A stretch of DNA of 10,813 nt from assembly GCA_023388205.1 (NCBI GenBank), contig JAEWGS010000063.1, positions 1-10,813 of the forward strand, written 5' to 3'. A model generated the notes under the pieces. That model was not told where the DNA came from, ran no database searches, and worked only from the letters and a program-made list of their open reading frames with translations. Of the stretch, positions 1-6,416 are shown piece after piece; position 1 is the stretch's first letter, and every line of letters begins with the position of its first letter. The DNA is from Bacillota bacterium. GTDB lineage: Bacteria; Bacillota; Clostridia; Saccharofermentanales; Fastidiosipilaceae. The translations under genes were made by a program, and so were the position numbers.

Positions 1-221
1 TGGACCTTTTGAACCGTAGCCGCCTAAGAGATGATTGAACGAAACGAAGCATTTCAAAAAGGGCGGGAATGTTCAAAAAAGAAGCCAAAGAAGCGAACAA
101 AAGAGGCAAAAAATTTAAGAATTTAATTGCAGGATGTGAGTTCCCGGAAGTTGTGCCGTTCAGGCCGGTCTAAGGAAACTTGCAAGACGCATTAAAGATA
201 TCAATTTTTTTGGAGGACAAC
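1..221 (+). other. Region upstream of rpsP; possible degraded or frameshifted end of ffh
   Basis: No intact gene is visible. In Bacillota the gene before rpsP is usually ffh, the signal recognition particle GTPase, whose tail is basic. Three short frames look lysine-rich and coding-like: bases 3-35 (includes LLNR, then a TGA at 36), bases 31-126 (starts MIERNEAFQKGRE, ends TAA), and bases 39-173 (includes MFKKEAKEANKRGKKFKNL, ends TAA). They could be joined only by frame shifts near positions 30 and 69. I cannot confirm ffh, because A-rich DNA readily yields Lys/Arg-rich frames. I see no convincing promoter in this stretch. Confidence 0.25.
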
Positions 222-476
222 ATGGCAGTCAAAATTAGATTGAAACGCATTGGCGCCAAGAAGAAACCGCATTATCGCGTGGTGGTAGCTGATTCTCGTT
301 ACCCTCGCGATGGCCGCTTCATTGAGGAGATTGGTTTTTACAATCCGGGAGCTGGCGGTGCCGAGAAGCTTTTCAAAGTGGACGAAGAGAAGGTCCGCGA
401 ATGGGTGAGCAAAGGTGCGCAGCCGACGGATACCGTGCGTGGCTTGCTTGAGAAAAATGGAGTGATTGAGAAATGA
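222..476 (+). CDS. rpsP: 30S ribosomal protein S16
   Basis: Structural protein of the small ribosomal subunit that binds 16S rRNA and is needed for 30S assembly. The 84-residue product has the usual S16 length and the family signature at its N-terminus (MAVKIRLKRIGAKKKPHYRV), followed by VADSRYPRDGRFIEEIGFYNP and a C-terminal helix ending in a GAQPTDTVRGLL-type segment. The frame stays open upstream to a TTG at 180, but the ATG at 222 is the start: GGAGG lies at 212-216 with a five-base spacer, and S16 proteins begin at MAVKIR. The stop codon overlaps the khpA start in an ATGA arrangement, so the two are probably translationally coupled. It is the first gene of the rpsP-rplS cluster. Confidence 0.98.
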   Translation: MAVKIRLKRIGAKKKPHYRVVVADSRYPRDGRFIEEIGFYNPGAGGAEKLFKVDEEKVREWVSKGAQPTDTVRGLLEKNGVIEK

Positions 477-733
477 GCAAAGAAAACCAGATTAACGAAA
501 TTAAGGATTTGCTCCGCTACATCGCTTGTTCATTAGTGGACCATCCTGATTCGGTCGAAGTGAACGCGGTTGAGCAAGAGGATAACAATTTGCTGCTTGA
601 ACTTCGCGTCGCTGAAGAAGATATGGGCCGCGTCATCGGTAAAAATGGCCGTCGTGCTCAAGCGATTCGTTCGATCATCAAGGCTAAAGCTGCGCGCTGC
701 GACTTCCGCAGCATGGTTGACATCGTCGACTAA
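473..733 (+). CDS. khpA: KH-domain RNA-binding protein KhpA
   Basis: Small cytoplasmic RNA-binding protein, known in other Bacillota (formerly YlqC) to pair with KhpB/Jag and to affect cell elongation and division through RNA binding. The 86-residue product is one KH domain. The RNA-gripping GxxG loop is visible as IGKNGRR at residues 55-61, followed by the helix AQAIRSIIKAKAA and a last strand ending in VDIVD. Its ATG shares bases with the rpsP stop. A GGAG at 459-462 lies ten bases upstream, inside rpsP. In Bacillus a ylqD gene usually follows; here rimM comes next after only six bases. Identification is firm from length, motif and position between rpsP and rimM. Confidence 0.95.
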   Translation: MSKENQINEIKDLLRYIACSLVDHPDSVEVNAVEQEDNNLLLELRVAEEDMGRVIGKNGRRAQAIRSIIKAKAARCDFRSMVDIVD

Positions 734-739
734 TCAAGT

Positions 740-1282
740 ATGGCTAAAAAGCTCCCTAGACTTATTTATGTCTGCAGGATCTTAAAGCCACACGGAGTAA
801 AAGGCGCTTTTAAGGTTGAGCTGCTTTCAGACGACCCGGAGCGCCTTCGCTCTTTGCGTAAGGCTTATTTGGTGCACCCTAAAGATGAAGGTCAGAGATT
901 CGAAACCGTGGTCAGCTTGGCGAGCCGTCATCCAGAATCGCTTTTACTTTATTGCGATCGGATCACAAGCCGAGAGGCCGTGGAGGCTTACCGATTCTGG
1001 TATTTGGCGGTGGATCGGACACAGGCGCGCCCTTTGCCTGAGGGCGAATACTATGTGTGTGATTTGCTCGGCTGCCACGTATTTGATGAAAAGTACGGGG
1101 ACCTCGGGACGGTCAAAGAAATAGATGATCGTGGAGGACAGAACCGCTATGTGGTCACAGCACCCCATCAGAAGGACTTGTATTTTCCTGCGGTCGAAGA
1201 ACTGATTCTAAAGACTGATCTTGAGGGGCGGCGCATTGATGTTCGTCTACCTGAGGGTCTTTACGAGCTTTATCGTTCTTGA
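740..1282 (+). CDS. rimM: Ribosome maturation factor RimM
   Basis: Binds S19 and assists late maturation of the 30S subunit head. At 180 residues it is of normal length. The N-terminal RimM domain covers about residues 8-93, with the characteristic KPHGVKGAFKV segment at 16-26. The PRC-barrel domain covers about residues 100-178, with PEGEYYVCDLLG at its start and a late LYFPAV strand before the IDVRLPEGLYEL ending. The start is the ATG six bases after the khpA stop. No good Shine-Dalgarno sequence precedes it, so initiation probably depends on coupling to khpA translation. trmD follows after seven bases. RimM directly before TrmD is a widespread arrangement. Confidence 0.97.
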   Translation: MAKKLPRLIYVCRILKPHGVKGAFKVELLSDDPERLRSLRKAYLVHPKDEGQRFETVVSLASRHPESLLLYCDRITSREAVEAYRFWYLAVDRTQARPLPEGEYYVCDLLGCHVFDEKYGDLGTVKEIDDRGGQNRYVVTAPHQKDLYFPAVEELILKTDLEGRRIDVRLPEGLYELYRS

Positions 1283-1289
1283 GGTGAGC

Positions 1290-2027
1290 ATGAACATTCA
1301 TGTACTGACTTTGTTCCCTGAGATGATTGAGGCTCAGCTTTTGACCTCGGTGACGGGGCGTGCCCACGAGAAAGGCCTTTGGTCTTTGAATCTTGTGCAG
1401 ATTCGAGATTTTTCTCAAGGTCGATATAACAAAGTTGATGACCGCCTTTATGGCGGTGGCAAAGGCATGCTGATGCAAGCTGATGTGCTTGATCGAGCTA
1501 TTCAATCTGTAGCAGCGCGTGGCGTGGATCTTAAAAGCATACCGAGACTGTTTTTATCGCCGCGAGGCAAACGCTTTACTCAAAAGACTGCTCAGGCTCT
1601 AGCTCAATACGAGGACCTTTTGTTCTTGTGTGGGCACTATGAAGGGGTCGATCAGCGCTTTTTGGATGCGTATCAGTTCATGGAAGTGTCTTTGGGCGAT
1701 TTTGTCCTCACAGGCGGAGAGATTGCTTGTAGTGCGATGATTGATGCAACCCTGAGAATGCTTCCGGGCGTTTTGCCAGATGCTTCGGCTTATGAAGCAG
1801 AGTCTCATTTTGCGGGACGCTTAGAAAGTGCTCAATACACACAACCCCCTGTTTGGGCGGGGCGGGAAGTCCCTTCGCTTTTGCGTTCGGGGCACCACCG
1901 CTTGATCGAACAAGCCAAGAGTGCAGAAAGTCTTTGGGAAACATTAAAAAAGCGTCCGGATCTTTTAGAAAATGAGCCCGTAAAAGACGAAGAGTGGAAA
2001 AATCTTGAGGCTTATCTCTTGCAGTAA
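1290..2027 (+). CDS. trmD: tRNA (guanine-37-N1)-methyltransferase TrmD
   Basis: SPOUT-class enzyme that uses S-adenosylmethionine to make m1G37 next to the anticodon, preventing +1 frameshifting. The product is 245 residues, the usual size. Visible motifs are YGGGKGM (54-60), LSPRGKRFTQ (89-98), LCGHYEGVDQR (113-123) and GDFVLTGGEIA (136-146), which form the knotted SAM site. The frame extends upstream inside rimM, but ATG 1290 matches the family start and has GAGGTG at 1281-1286 overlapping the rimM stop. One oddity: the catalytic DSF...YTRP region of other TrmDs reads ESHFAGRLESAQYTQP here (171-186), so the usual catalytic Asp appears to be Glu171. The alignment by eye is reasonable but not proven. 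Confidence 0.97.
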   Translation: MNIHVLTLFPEMIEAQLLTSVTGRAHEKGLWSLNLVQIRDFSQGRYNKVDDRLYGGGKGMLMQADVLDRAIQSVAARGVDLKSIPRLFLSPRGKRFTQKTAQALAQYEDLLFLCGHYEGVDQRFLDAYQFMEVSLGDFVLTGGEIACSAMIDATLRMLPGVLPDASAYEAESHFAGRLESAQYTQPPVWAGREVPSLLRSGHHRLIEQAKSAESLWETLKKRPDLLENEPVKDEEWKNLEAYLLQ

Positions 2028-2047
2028 ATAGATACTTCAGATAAAAT
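2019..2047 (+). promoter_or_regulatory. Candidate sigma-A promoter for rplS
   Basis: TTGCAG at 2019-2024 and TAAAAT at 2042-2047 are separated by 17 bases. The -10 matches consensus at five of six positions and the -35 at only three. It overlaps the last codons of trmD. Transcription would start near 2054, just before the structured segment ahead of rplS. Read-through from the upstream genes is also likely. Confidence 0.3.
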
Positions 2048-2052
2048 TTCTT

Positions 2053-2123
2053 AGTTGTCAAAAAAGGGATGGTCCTCTGCTCATTGCGTGCACGAACATC
2101 TGACCAGAGAGGAGGAACGCAAT
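2053..2123 (+). promoter_or_regulatory. Candidate L19-type ribosomal protein leader
   Basis: A structured leader class is known upstream of L19 genes in Bacillota. The untranslated stretch here has several complementary segments: GGTC (2071-2074) with GACC (2102-2105), ATTGCG (2083-2088) with CGCAAT (2118-2123), TCCTCT (2073-2078) with AGAGGA (2108-2113), and a self-complementary CGTGCACG (2087-2094). The ATTGCG pairing would enclose the ribosome binding site, and TCCTCT would pair with part of it. Pairings that mask and expose the GGAGG suggest autogenous control by L19. The match to the published family is inferred from position; I could not compare it with the family model. Confidence 0.45.
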
Positions 2124-2489
2124 ATGCAGGATTTGGTCAAAGCTGTTGAGCAAGCTCAACTTAAAACCAACGTTGCAGCTCTTGAAATCGGTGATTACGT
2201 CCGTGTTCACCTTCGTGTTAAGGAAGGTAACCGTGAGCGTATCCAGGTTTTCGAGGGTACAGTGATCGCCATGAAGGGAAAAGGCCTTAGTGAAACGGTG
2301 ACCGTGCGTCGTGTTTCGTATGGTGTCGGTGTCGAACGTGTGTTGCCCGTGCATTCCCCGAAGATCGATCATATCGATGTCGTGCGTAAGGGTGTTGCCC
2401 GTCGTGCGAAATTGTACTATCTGCGTAAGCGCACTGGTAAGGCGGCACGTCTACGTGAACGTCTGGTTCGCAAGAACGACGCTCAGTGA
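2124..2489 (+). CDS. rplS: 50S ribosomal protein L19
   Basis: Large-subunit protein at the interface with the 30S subunit. The product has 121 residues, slightly above the usual 114-118. Family hallmarks are the GDYVRVHLRVKEGNRERIQVFEG segment, FEGTVIAMKGKG, SETVTVRR, GVGVERVLPVHSPKID, and the basic ending RAKLYYLRKRTGKAARLRE. The frame is open upstream to 2055, but ATG 2124 fits the family start and has GAGGAGG at 2109-2115, eight bases away. It is the last gene of the first cluster and is followed by a strong terminator. Confidence 0.98.
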   Translation: MQDLVKAVEQAQLKTNVAALEIGDYVRVHLRVKEGNRERIQVFEGTVIAMKGKGLSETVTVRRVSYGVGVERVLPVHSPKIDHIDVVRKGVARRAKLYYLRKRTGKAARLRERLVRKNDAQ

Positions 2490-2518
2490 GTCCGCTTTAC
2501 TCGTAGAAGAGTACCTAG

Positions 2519-2550
2519 GCTTCCGCAGCTAGTCTGTGGAAGCTATTTTT
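2519..2550 (+). terminator. Intrinsic terminator after rplS
   Basis: A 10-bp stem GCTTCCGCAG (2519-2528) / CTGTGGAAGC (2534-2543), with one G-U pair and a five-base loop, is followed by TATTTTT. It lies 30 bases after the L19 stop and closes the rpsP-rplS unit. A weaker 5-bp hairpin TACTC/GAGTA just before it (2498-2513) adds little. Confidence 0.9.
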
Positions 2551-2656
2551 ATATATGTCAGTTTGCGTTTCGCGTTTTTGATCGTTGCGTCTGCTGCGTG
2601 CGGCCAGGCTGTCGTTGATGAAACTTTGGAGAAATATAGGGGATGAAGGAGAGCGC

Positions 2657-3613
2657 ATGGGCCTGAAAAATTTGAATATCAATTGGTATCCAGGGCATAT
2701 GGCCAAAGGTTTTCGCTTGCTGCGCGAGAGTTTAAGTCAGGCGGATGTGATTTTGGAGCTTTGCGACGCGCGGATTCCTTTAGTTTCGAGAAATCCTGAA
2801 TTAGCTAAGCTCATTGATCAACGCCCCCGGATATTGCTCTTAAACAAAGCCGATTTAGCGGATCCCAACAAAACGCAGCGTTGGCTTAGTTATTACCGCG
2901 AGCATGAGGCGGCAGCTTTAGCGATTACAGCGACCCAGATTCACAGGCATAAAAAAGAGATGATGGCTTGCGCGATGGAATTGGCAGCTGAAAAGCTGCA
3001 GCGTGATCGAGATAAGGGCCGGCAGCGACCGCTTCGGCTTTGCATTGTGGGGATTCCTAATTGCGGTAAGTCGACGCTGATCAACGCGATGTTCGGTGGG
3101 CGAAAATTCAAGGCTGAAAACAGACCGGGCGTCACGAGACAAATCCACGTGCTCCGTTCGGATGATGGACAGGTCGAATGGTTTGATACGCCGGGACTCT
3201 TGTGGCCTAAAATTCAAAGTGACCGTGCGGGGCTTTTGCTCGCGTCTTTGGCTGCGATTAGAGACGATATTTTGGATTCTGAGTTAATCGCTTTTTATAC
3301 CTTTGCGATCTTGCTGGATGCTTATCCCAAAGAAGTTCTCGCGCATTATCAGATTGAGGGCGAAAAAGCATCAGACATGCTTTTGACACATCCGGATCTT
3401 CTGACGCATCCTGATATGAAAGAGCAGCTGATTGACGAGCTGTTTTGTGCGGCGGCTCGAAAACGTGCCTGTTTACAGAAAGGTGGGCGCATTGATCGTA
3501 GCCGCTTTAGTCAAATGTTTTTGCAAGATCTGAGAAAGTCGAAGATTGCGCGTCTCACTTTGGAACTTCCAACAACAGAGGATCGACAGCGCATCGCAGC
3601 GATTATCTCTTGA
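2657..3613 (+). CDS. rbgA: Ribosome biogenesis GTPase RbgA (YlqF)
   Basis: Circularly permuted GTPase needed for late 50S assembly, linked in Bacillus to incorporation of late large-subunit proteins. The permuted motif order is clear: G4 NKAD (63-66), then G1 GIPNCGKST (132-140), G2 with RPGVT (156-160), and G3 DTPG (177-180). The N-terminal NWYPGHMAKG (9-18) is a family signature, and the C-terminal RNA-binding domain follows. ATG 2657 has AAGGAG five bases upstream and is preferred over an earlier in-frame start at 2585. At 318 residues it is longer than the roughly 280 of Bacillus. Part of the excess is a region with a six-residue tandem repeat, LLTHPD twice, at 242-253. It is likely transcribed separately from rplS because of the intervening terminator. 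Confidence 0.96.
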   Translation: MGLKNLNINWYPGHMAKGFRLLRESLSQADVILELCDARIPLVSRNPELAKLIDQRPRILLLNKADLADPNKTQRWLSYYREHEAAALAITATQIHRHKKEMMACAMELAAEKLQRDRDKGRQRPLRLCIVGIPNCGKSTLINAMFGGRKFKAENRPGVTRQIHVLRSDDGQVEWFDTPGLLWPKIQSDRAGLLLASLAAIRDDILDSELIAFYTFAILLDAYPKEVLAHYQIEGEKASDMLLTHPDLLTHPDMKEQLIDELFCAAARKRACLQKGGRIDRSRFSQMFLQDLRKSKIARLTLELPTTEDRQRIAAIIS

Positions 3614-3639
3614 GTTTTCCGCTCAAAAGAAGATGACAG

Positions 3640-3728
3640 GATCTGGCATGAACTGCGACGATCAGAATGAACTGAGGCGACCGGCATGAGCTGCGGCGAT
3701 CGGCATGAACTGAGGCGATCGGCATGAG
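3640..3728. repeat. Imperfect 19-bp tandem repeat between rbgA and rnhB
   Basis: Four full and one partial head-to-tail copies begin at 3640 (20 bases), 3660, 3679, 3698 and 3717. The best copy reads GATCGGCATGAACTGAGGC; the others differ at a few positions. The period is not a multiple of three, and each copy carries stops in some frame, so it is non-coding. It sits in a 285-base gap (3614-3898) that otherwise shows only an inverted repeat, CTTTGA-GA-TCAAAG (3772-3785), and A-rich sequence. I see no clear promoter or terminator in the gap. Confidence 0.85.
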
Positions 3729-3898
3729 ATAAGCGGCTTAGGTGTCAGCAGATGGGCCTTGGAGCTCGTGACTTTGAGATCAAAGCTTTTACGCCACAAG
3801 ACACGGTTTTATCGCAAATTTTTGGGGGATAAAAAAAGAGAAAATCTTTGGTCGCATTGAAAGATTAAACTTTGCGCATGCTTGGTGAAAGGAGGCTT

Positions 3899-4729
3899 AT
3901 GCAGTCAGATTGGTTGATTCAATATCCCGAGACGAGTCATTGGGAGCAAAGACTGAATGGACGCGTGTGCGGGGTCGATGAAGCGGGACGCGGACCTCTG
4001 GTGGGACCTTTGGTTGTAGCGGCGTGCAGCTTGGAGGATACCCCGGTCATCTCTCAACTCAAAGATTCCAAAAAGATGACCGCACGACAACGTGAGCTCG
4101 CTTTTTCGAGCTTGGCTCAAAATGCAGATTATTGCATTGTTTTTGTCAGTAATGCCGTTGTGCATCAGCGTAACATTTATGCGGCGACCCAAGAGGCGAT
4201 GCGCTTTTCTATTCGTCACTTAGCCTGTGATCACGCCATTGTAGATGCGATGAAACTAGATGTCGAAGGGACGGAGATTATCTCATTTCCTAAAGCTGAC
4301 GCTCAGTCGGTCTCCGTTTCTGCTGCAAGTGTGCTCGCCAAAGTGAGCCGAGATCTTTATTTGAGCTTGTCGAGCTTGGATCCTCGTTCCTATGGATTTG
4401 CCAAACACAAGGGCTACGGAACCAAGGCGCATTATGAAGCGTTAGATCGCGAAGGACCTTCGGCTTTACATCGTCCAGATTATCTGAGAACTTGGTTTCA
4501 AAAGCGAGTCGGTGATGGCTGGGAGCCCAAATGGCAGGCCTATTGTGAGGCGATTCAAGCGGAAGAAGCTTTTTATGAGATGGATTTTTCGGATTTTACA
4601 CGACAGATGGAGTCTATGCTTGGAAAAGCTGGAAGAGATTATTTGAAACGCTGCTTTTTTATGACACTAAAGGAAGATCAGATCTGTTGCACAGCGCTTT
4701 TATGCAAGGAGGATTTCGAAGAGAATTAG
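3899..4729 (+). CDS. rnhB: Ribonuclease HII with C-terminal extension
   Basis: Cleaves RNA in RNA-DNA hybrids and at single ribonucleotides embedded in DNA, starting ribonucleotide excision repair. The two-metal acidic site is visible: D27 and E28 in GVDEAGRGPLVGP, D116 in AIVDAMKL, and D152 in SAASVLAKVSRD. The GFAKHKGYGTKAHYEAL segment and HRPDYLRTW mark the end of the usual catalytic domain near residue 200. About 76 more residues follow, acidic in the first half and with a CCTALLC stretch near the end. I do not recognise this extension. ATG 3899 has AAAGGAGG just upstream, although the spacer of three bases is short; earlier in-frame TTG 3872 and ATG 3878 lack any binding site. The yraN frame overlaps its end. 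Confidence 0.93.
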   Translation: MQSDWLIQYPETSHWEQRLNGRVCGVDEAGRGPLVGPLVVAACSLEDTPVISQLKDSKKMTARQRELAFSSLAQNADYCIVFVSNAVVHQRNIYAATQEAMRFSIRHLACDHAIVDAMKLDVEGTEIISFPKADAQSVSVSAASVLAKVSRDLYLSLSSLDPRSYGFAKHKGYGTKAHYEALDREGPSALHRPDYLRTWFQKRVGDGWEPKWQAYCEAIQAEEAFYEMDFSDFTRQMESMLGKAGRDYLKRCFFMTLKEDQICCTALLCKEDFEEN

Positions 4730-5175
4730 GGCGTCAGGGCGAAGCTTTTGCGTGCAAAATGCTTCGGAATCAAGGCTTTCATATTTTAGCGAGAAACCAC
4801 AGAAACCCTTCTGGGGTAGAAATGGATATTTTGGCAAGTAAGGATCGCTGCCTTTATCTTGTCGAAGTGAAGACAAGGCGAGAAATGAGGCAAAAGACTT
4901 CAGCGAATCAAGCGGCGCGAACACTGAGCCCCATTTCTATCAGGCAAGTTAAACGACTTTGGCGAGCTTGCGAAAGCTATGATTCTCATGCTGCTTTTTC
5001 GCAGTATGAACGAAAATTGCTCCTAGTTTGGATTACTGTAAAAGAAGCATCAAAAGAAACAACAAAAGGAGCATCAAAAGAAGTGAGGCCTAGAAGCGAG
5101 GTCGAGGCATCCGCGAGATGGTATGTGTTGACACACAGCTTGGCTTTTGAAGAGAGTTCGCTTGAGGCCTTATAA
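4702..5175 (+). CDS. yraN: UPF0102 / YraN family nuclease-fold protein
   Basis: Family with a restriction-endonuclease-like fold and no settled function, commonly next to rnhB. The 157-residue product shows LGRQGE near the start, RNHR, then the catalytic-type pattern E40-x-D42 (GVEMDILA) and LVEVKTR (E55, K57). ATG 4702 is chosen because it puts LGRQGE close to the N-terminus as in relatives. It lacks a binding site, and TTG 4687 is an alternative with a weak AGGA twelve bases upstream. The gene overlaps rnhB by 28 bases. Near the C-terminus, residues 114-129 are a duplicated eight-residue unit, KEASKETT/KGASKEVR, set before the last conserved strand ARWYVLTH. Confidence 0.88.
   Translation: MQGGFRRELGRQGEAFACKMLRNQGFHILARNHRNPSGVEMDILASKDRCLYLVEVKTRREMRQKTSANQAARTLSPISIRQVKRLWRACESYDSHAAFSQYERKLLLVWITVKEASKETTKGASKEVRPRSEVEASARWYVLTHSLAFEESSLEAL
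5041..5088 (+). repeat. 24-bp in-frame tandem duplication within yraN
   Basis: Two adjacent 24-base units begin at 5041 and 5065. Their first 18 bases are identical except for one (AAAGAAGCATCAAAAGAA versus AAAGGAGCATCAAAAGAA). The reading frame is kept and two Lys/Ser/Thr-rich octapeptides result, in a place where family members usually have a loop. Confidence 0.75.
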
Positions 5176-5176
5176 T
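5147..5176 (+). promoter_or_regulatory. Candidate sigma-A promoter for desulfurase-thiI
   Basis: TTGAAG (5147-5152) and a perfect TATAAT (5171-5176) are separated by 18 bases. The promoter lies in the last codons of yraN and overlaps its stop. Transcription would start near 5183, giving a leader of about 50 bases before the desulfurase. A TTGACA at 5128-5133 is too far from the -10 to be its partner. Confidence 0.5.
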
Positions 5177-5234
5177 GGACGCTTCTAAAACAGATGAATC
5201 GTGGATCAATATTGAAAGGTGAGAGGGAGCTTAG

Positions 5235-6413
5235 ATGCAAGAAAAACATGCACCGATTTATTTAGATCACACGGCAAGTTCTCAAGTATCTGAGAAGGTT
5301 GCCGAACGTGTCGCCGAGCGCTTAACGCAGCTTTATGCCAATCCGGCTGCTTTGCATCGTGCAGGACAAGAAGCGGAGCAAGTTTTGCGTCAATCTTTGG
5401 ATCTTATTGGGGTTGAACTCTCATGTCAGGCGAATCAGCTGGTGGTTACATCGGGCGCGACGGAAAGCGTGAATACTGCTTTTTGGAACGCGATGAAGCG
5501 CGCCAAAACCTCCCGTCGCAGAATCTTGGTCTGCGAGGGGGAGCATGAAGTGAGTCATGCGTGTATGAGCCGTGCAAAAGAAGAAGGCTTTCTTACGGAG
5601 TATTACCCGCTGACTGCGTCGGGTTGCCCCGATTTGGAAGCACTAGAGGCCAGATTAAAACAGCAAGATGACGTCGCTTTTATTTCTTGCATTTGGGTGA
5701 ACAATGAAACGGGCGCGGTGGTGGACCTGGATCGTCTTTTAGCTTTGAAGCAGCGTTATGCCAAAGAGGCGCTCTTGCATTTAGACGCCGTTCAAGCCTT
5801 GGGAAAAACCCAATTGAAGCTCAGACGCAAGGAAGGTTTGGATTTTGCCTCTTTTTCGGGACATAAGCTTTATGCGCCCAAAGGTATAGGCCTGCTTTAT
5901 GTTGAAAATCCAAGACGCTTTCGCCCTTTTATTTTGGGGTCAGGCCAACAACATGGTTTGAGATCCGGCACTGAAAATCCTGTGCTCGTCGAAGCTTTGG
6001 CACTCGCTTTACAACACTTAAAAGAAGAAGGGACGCTCGAAGAACGCAATCAAAAGGTGACGAATTTGAGAATGAAACTCTTGGATTTGTTAAAACCCGC
6101 AGCGCCATACATCGTGCATGGTTCAGAGCTGCCTAGCGAAAGTCAAGTGCCGCATATTTTGAGTATCAGTTTCCCTGGACTACAAGGTGAAACTTTGATG
6201 CATATACTGGAGCGTGAACAGATTTTTGTGACGACTGGATCGGCGTGTCATGCGAGGAGTAAACCGGGAAGTCATGTTCTTCGTGCGATGAACACGCCTG
6301 AGGAAGAGCTGAAGTCCGTTTTGAGGATTAGTCTCAGCCATCACAATACAGAAGAAGAAATGGAGGTTTGTGCAAAGACAATATGTGAAGCTGTCTTGCA
6401 CTTGCGTCGATAA
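5235..6413 (+). CDS. Cysteine desulfurase (NifS/IscS type, ThiI partner)
   Basis: Pyridoxal-phosphate enzyme that takes sulfur from cysteine, leaving alanine and a persulfide on its active-site cysteine. The product has 392 residues. Expected residues are visible: SGATES (73-78), H104 in EGEHEVSH, NNETG (156-160), HLDAVQ (182-187), the PLP lysine K211 in SFSGHKLYAPKG, RSGTEN (243-248), and catalytic C338 in TTGSACHARSKPGS. The N-terminal YLDHTASS replaces the more usual YLDNAATT. ATG 5235 has GAGGGAG five bases upstream. thiI starts three bases after its stop, so sulfur transfer to ThiI for tRNA 4-thiouridine is the likely role, as with NifZ in Bacillus. A wider role in Fe-S supply cannot be excluded. 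Confidence 0.95.
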   Translation: MQEKHAPIYLDHTASSQVSEKVAERVAERLTQLYANPAALHRAGQEAEQVLRQSLDLIGVELSCQANQLVVTSGATESVNTAFWNAMKRAKTSRRRILVCEGEHEVSHACMSRAKEEGFLTEYYPLTASGCPDLEALEARLKQQDDVAFISCIWVNNETGAVVDLDRLLALKQRYAKEALLHLDAVQALGKTQLKLRRKEGLDFASFSGHKLYAPKGIGLLYVENPRRFRPFILGSGQQHGLRSGTENPVLVEALALALQHLKEEGTLEERNQKVTNLRMKLLDLLKPAAPYIVHGSELPSESQVPHILSISFPGLQGETLMHILEREQIFVTTGSACHARSKPGSHVLRAMNTPEEELKSVLRISLSHHNTEEEMEVCAKTICEAVLHLRR

Positions 6414-6416
6414 GTT

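Noticed and set aside
36..38. TGA read as an amino acid (recoded stop)
   Set aside because: rpsP, rimM, rplS and rbgA all end at TGA exactly where their families end, so TGA is a normal stop here.
3640..3728. CRISPR array
   Set aside because: Copies are head to tail without unique spacers, the unit is only 19 bases, and no cas genes are near.
3614..3898. A small gene or tRNA in the rbgA-rnhB gap
   Set aside because: No frame with a start, binding site and coding character spans the gap, the repeat has a period of 19, and no tRNA arm pattern is visible.
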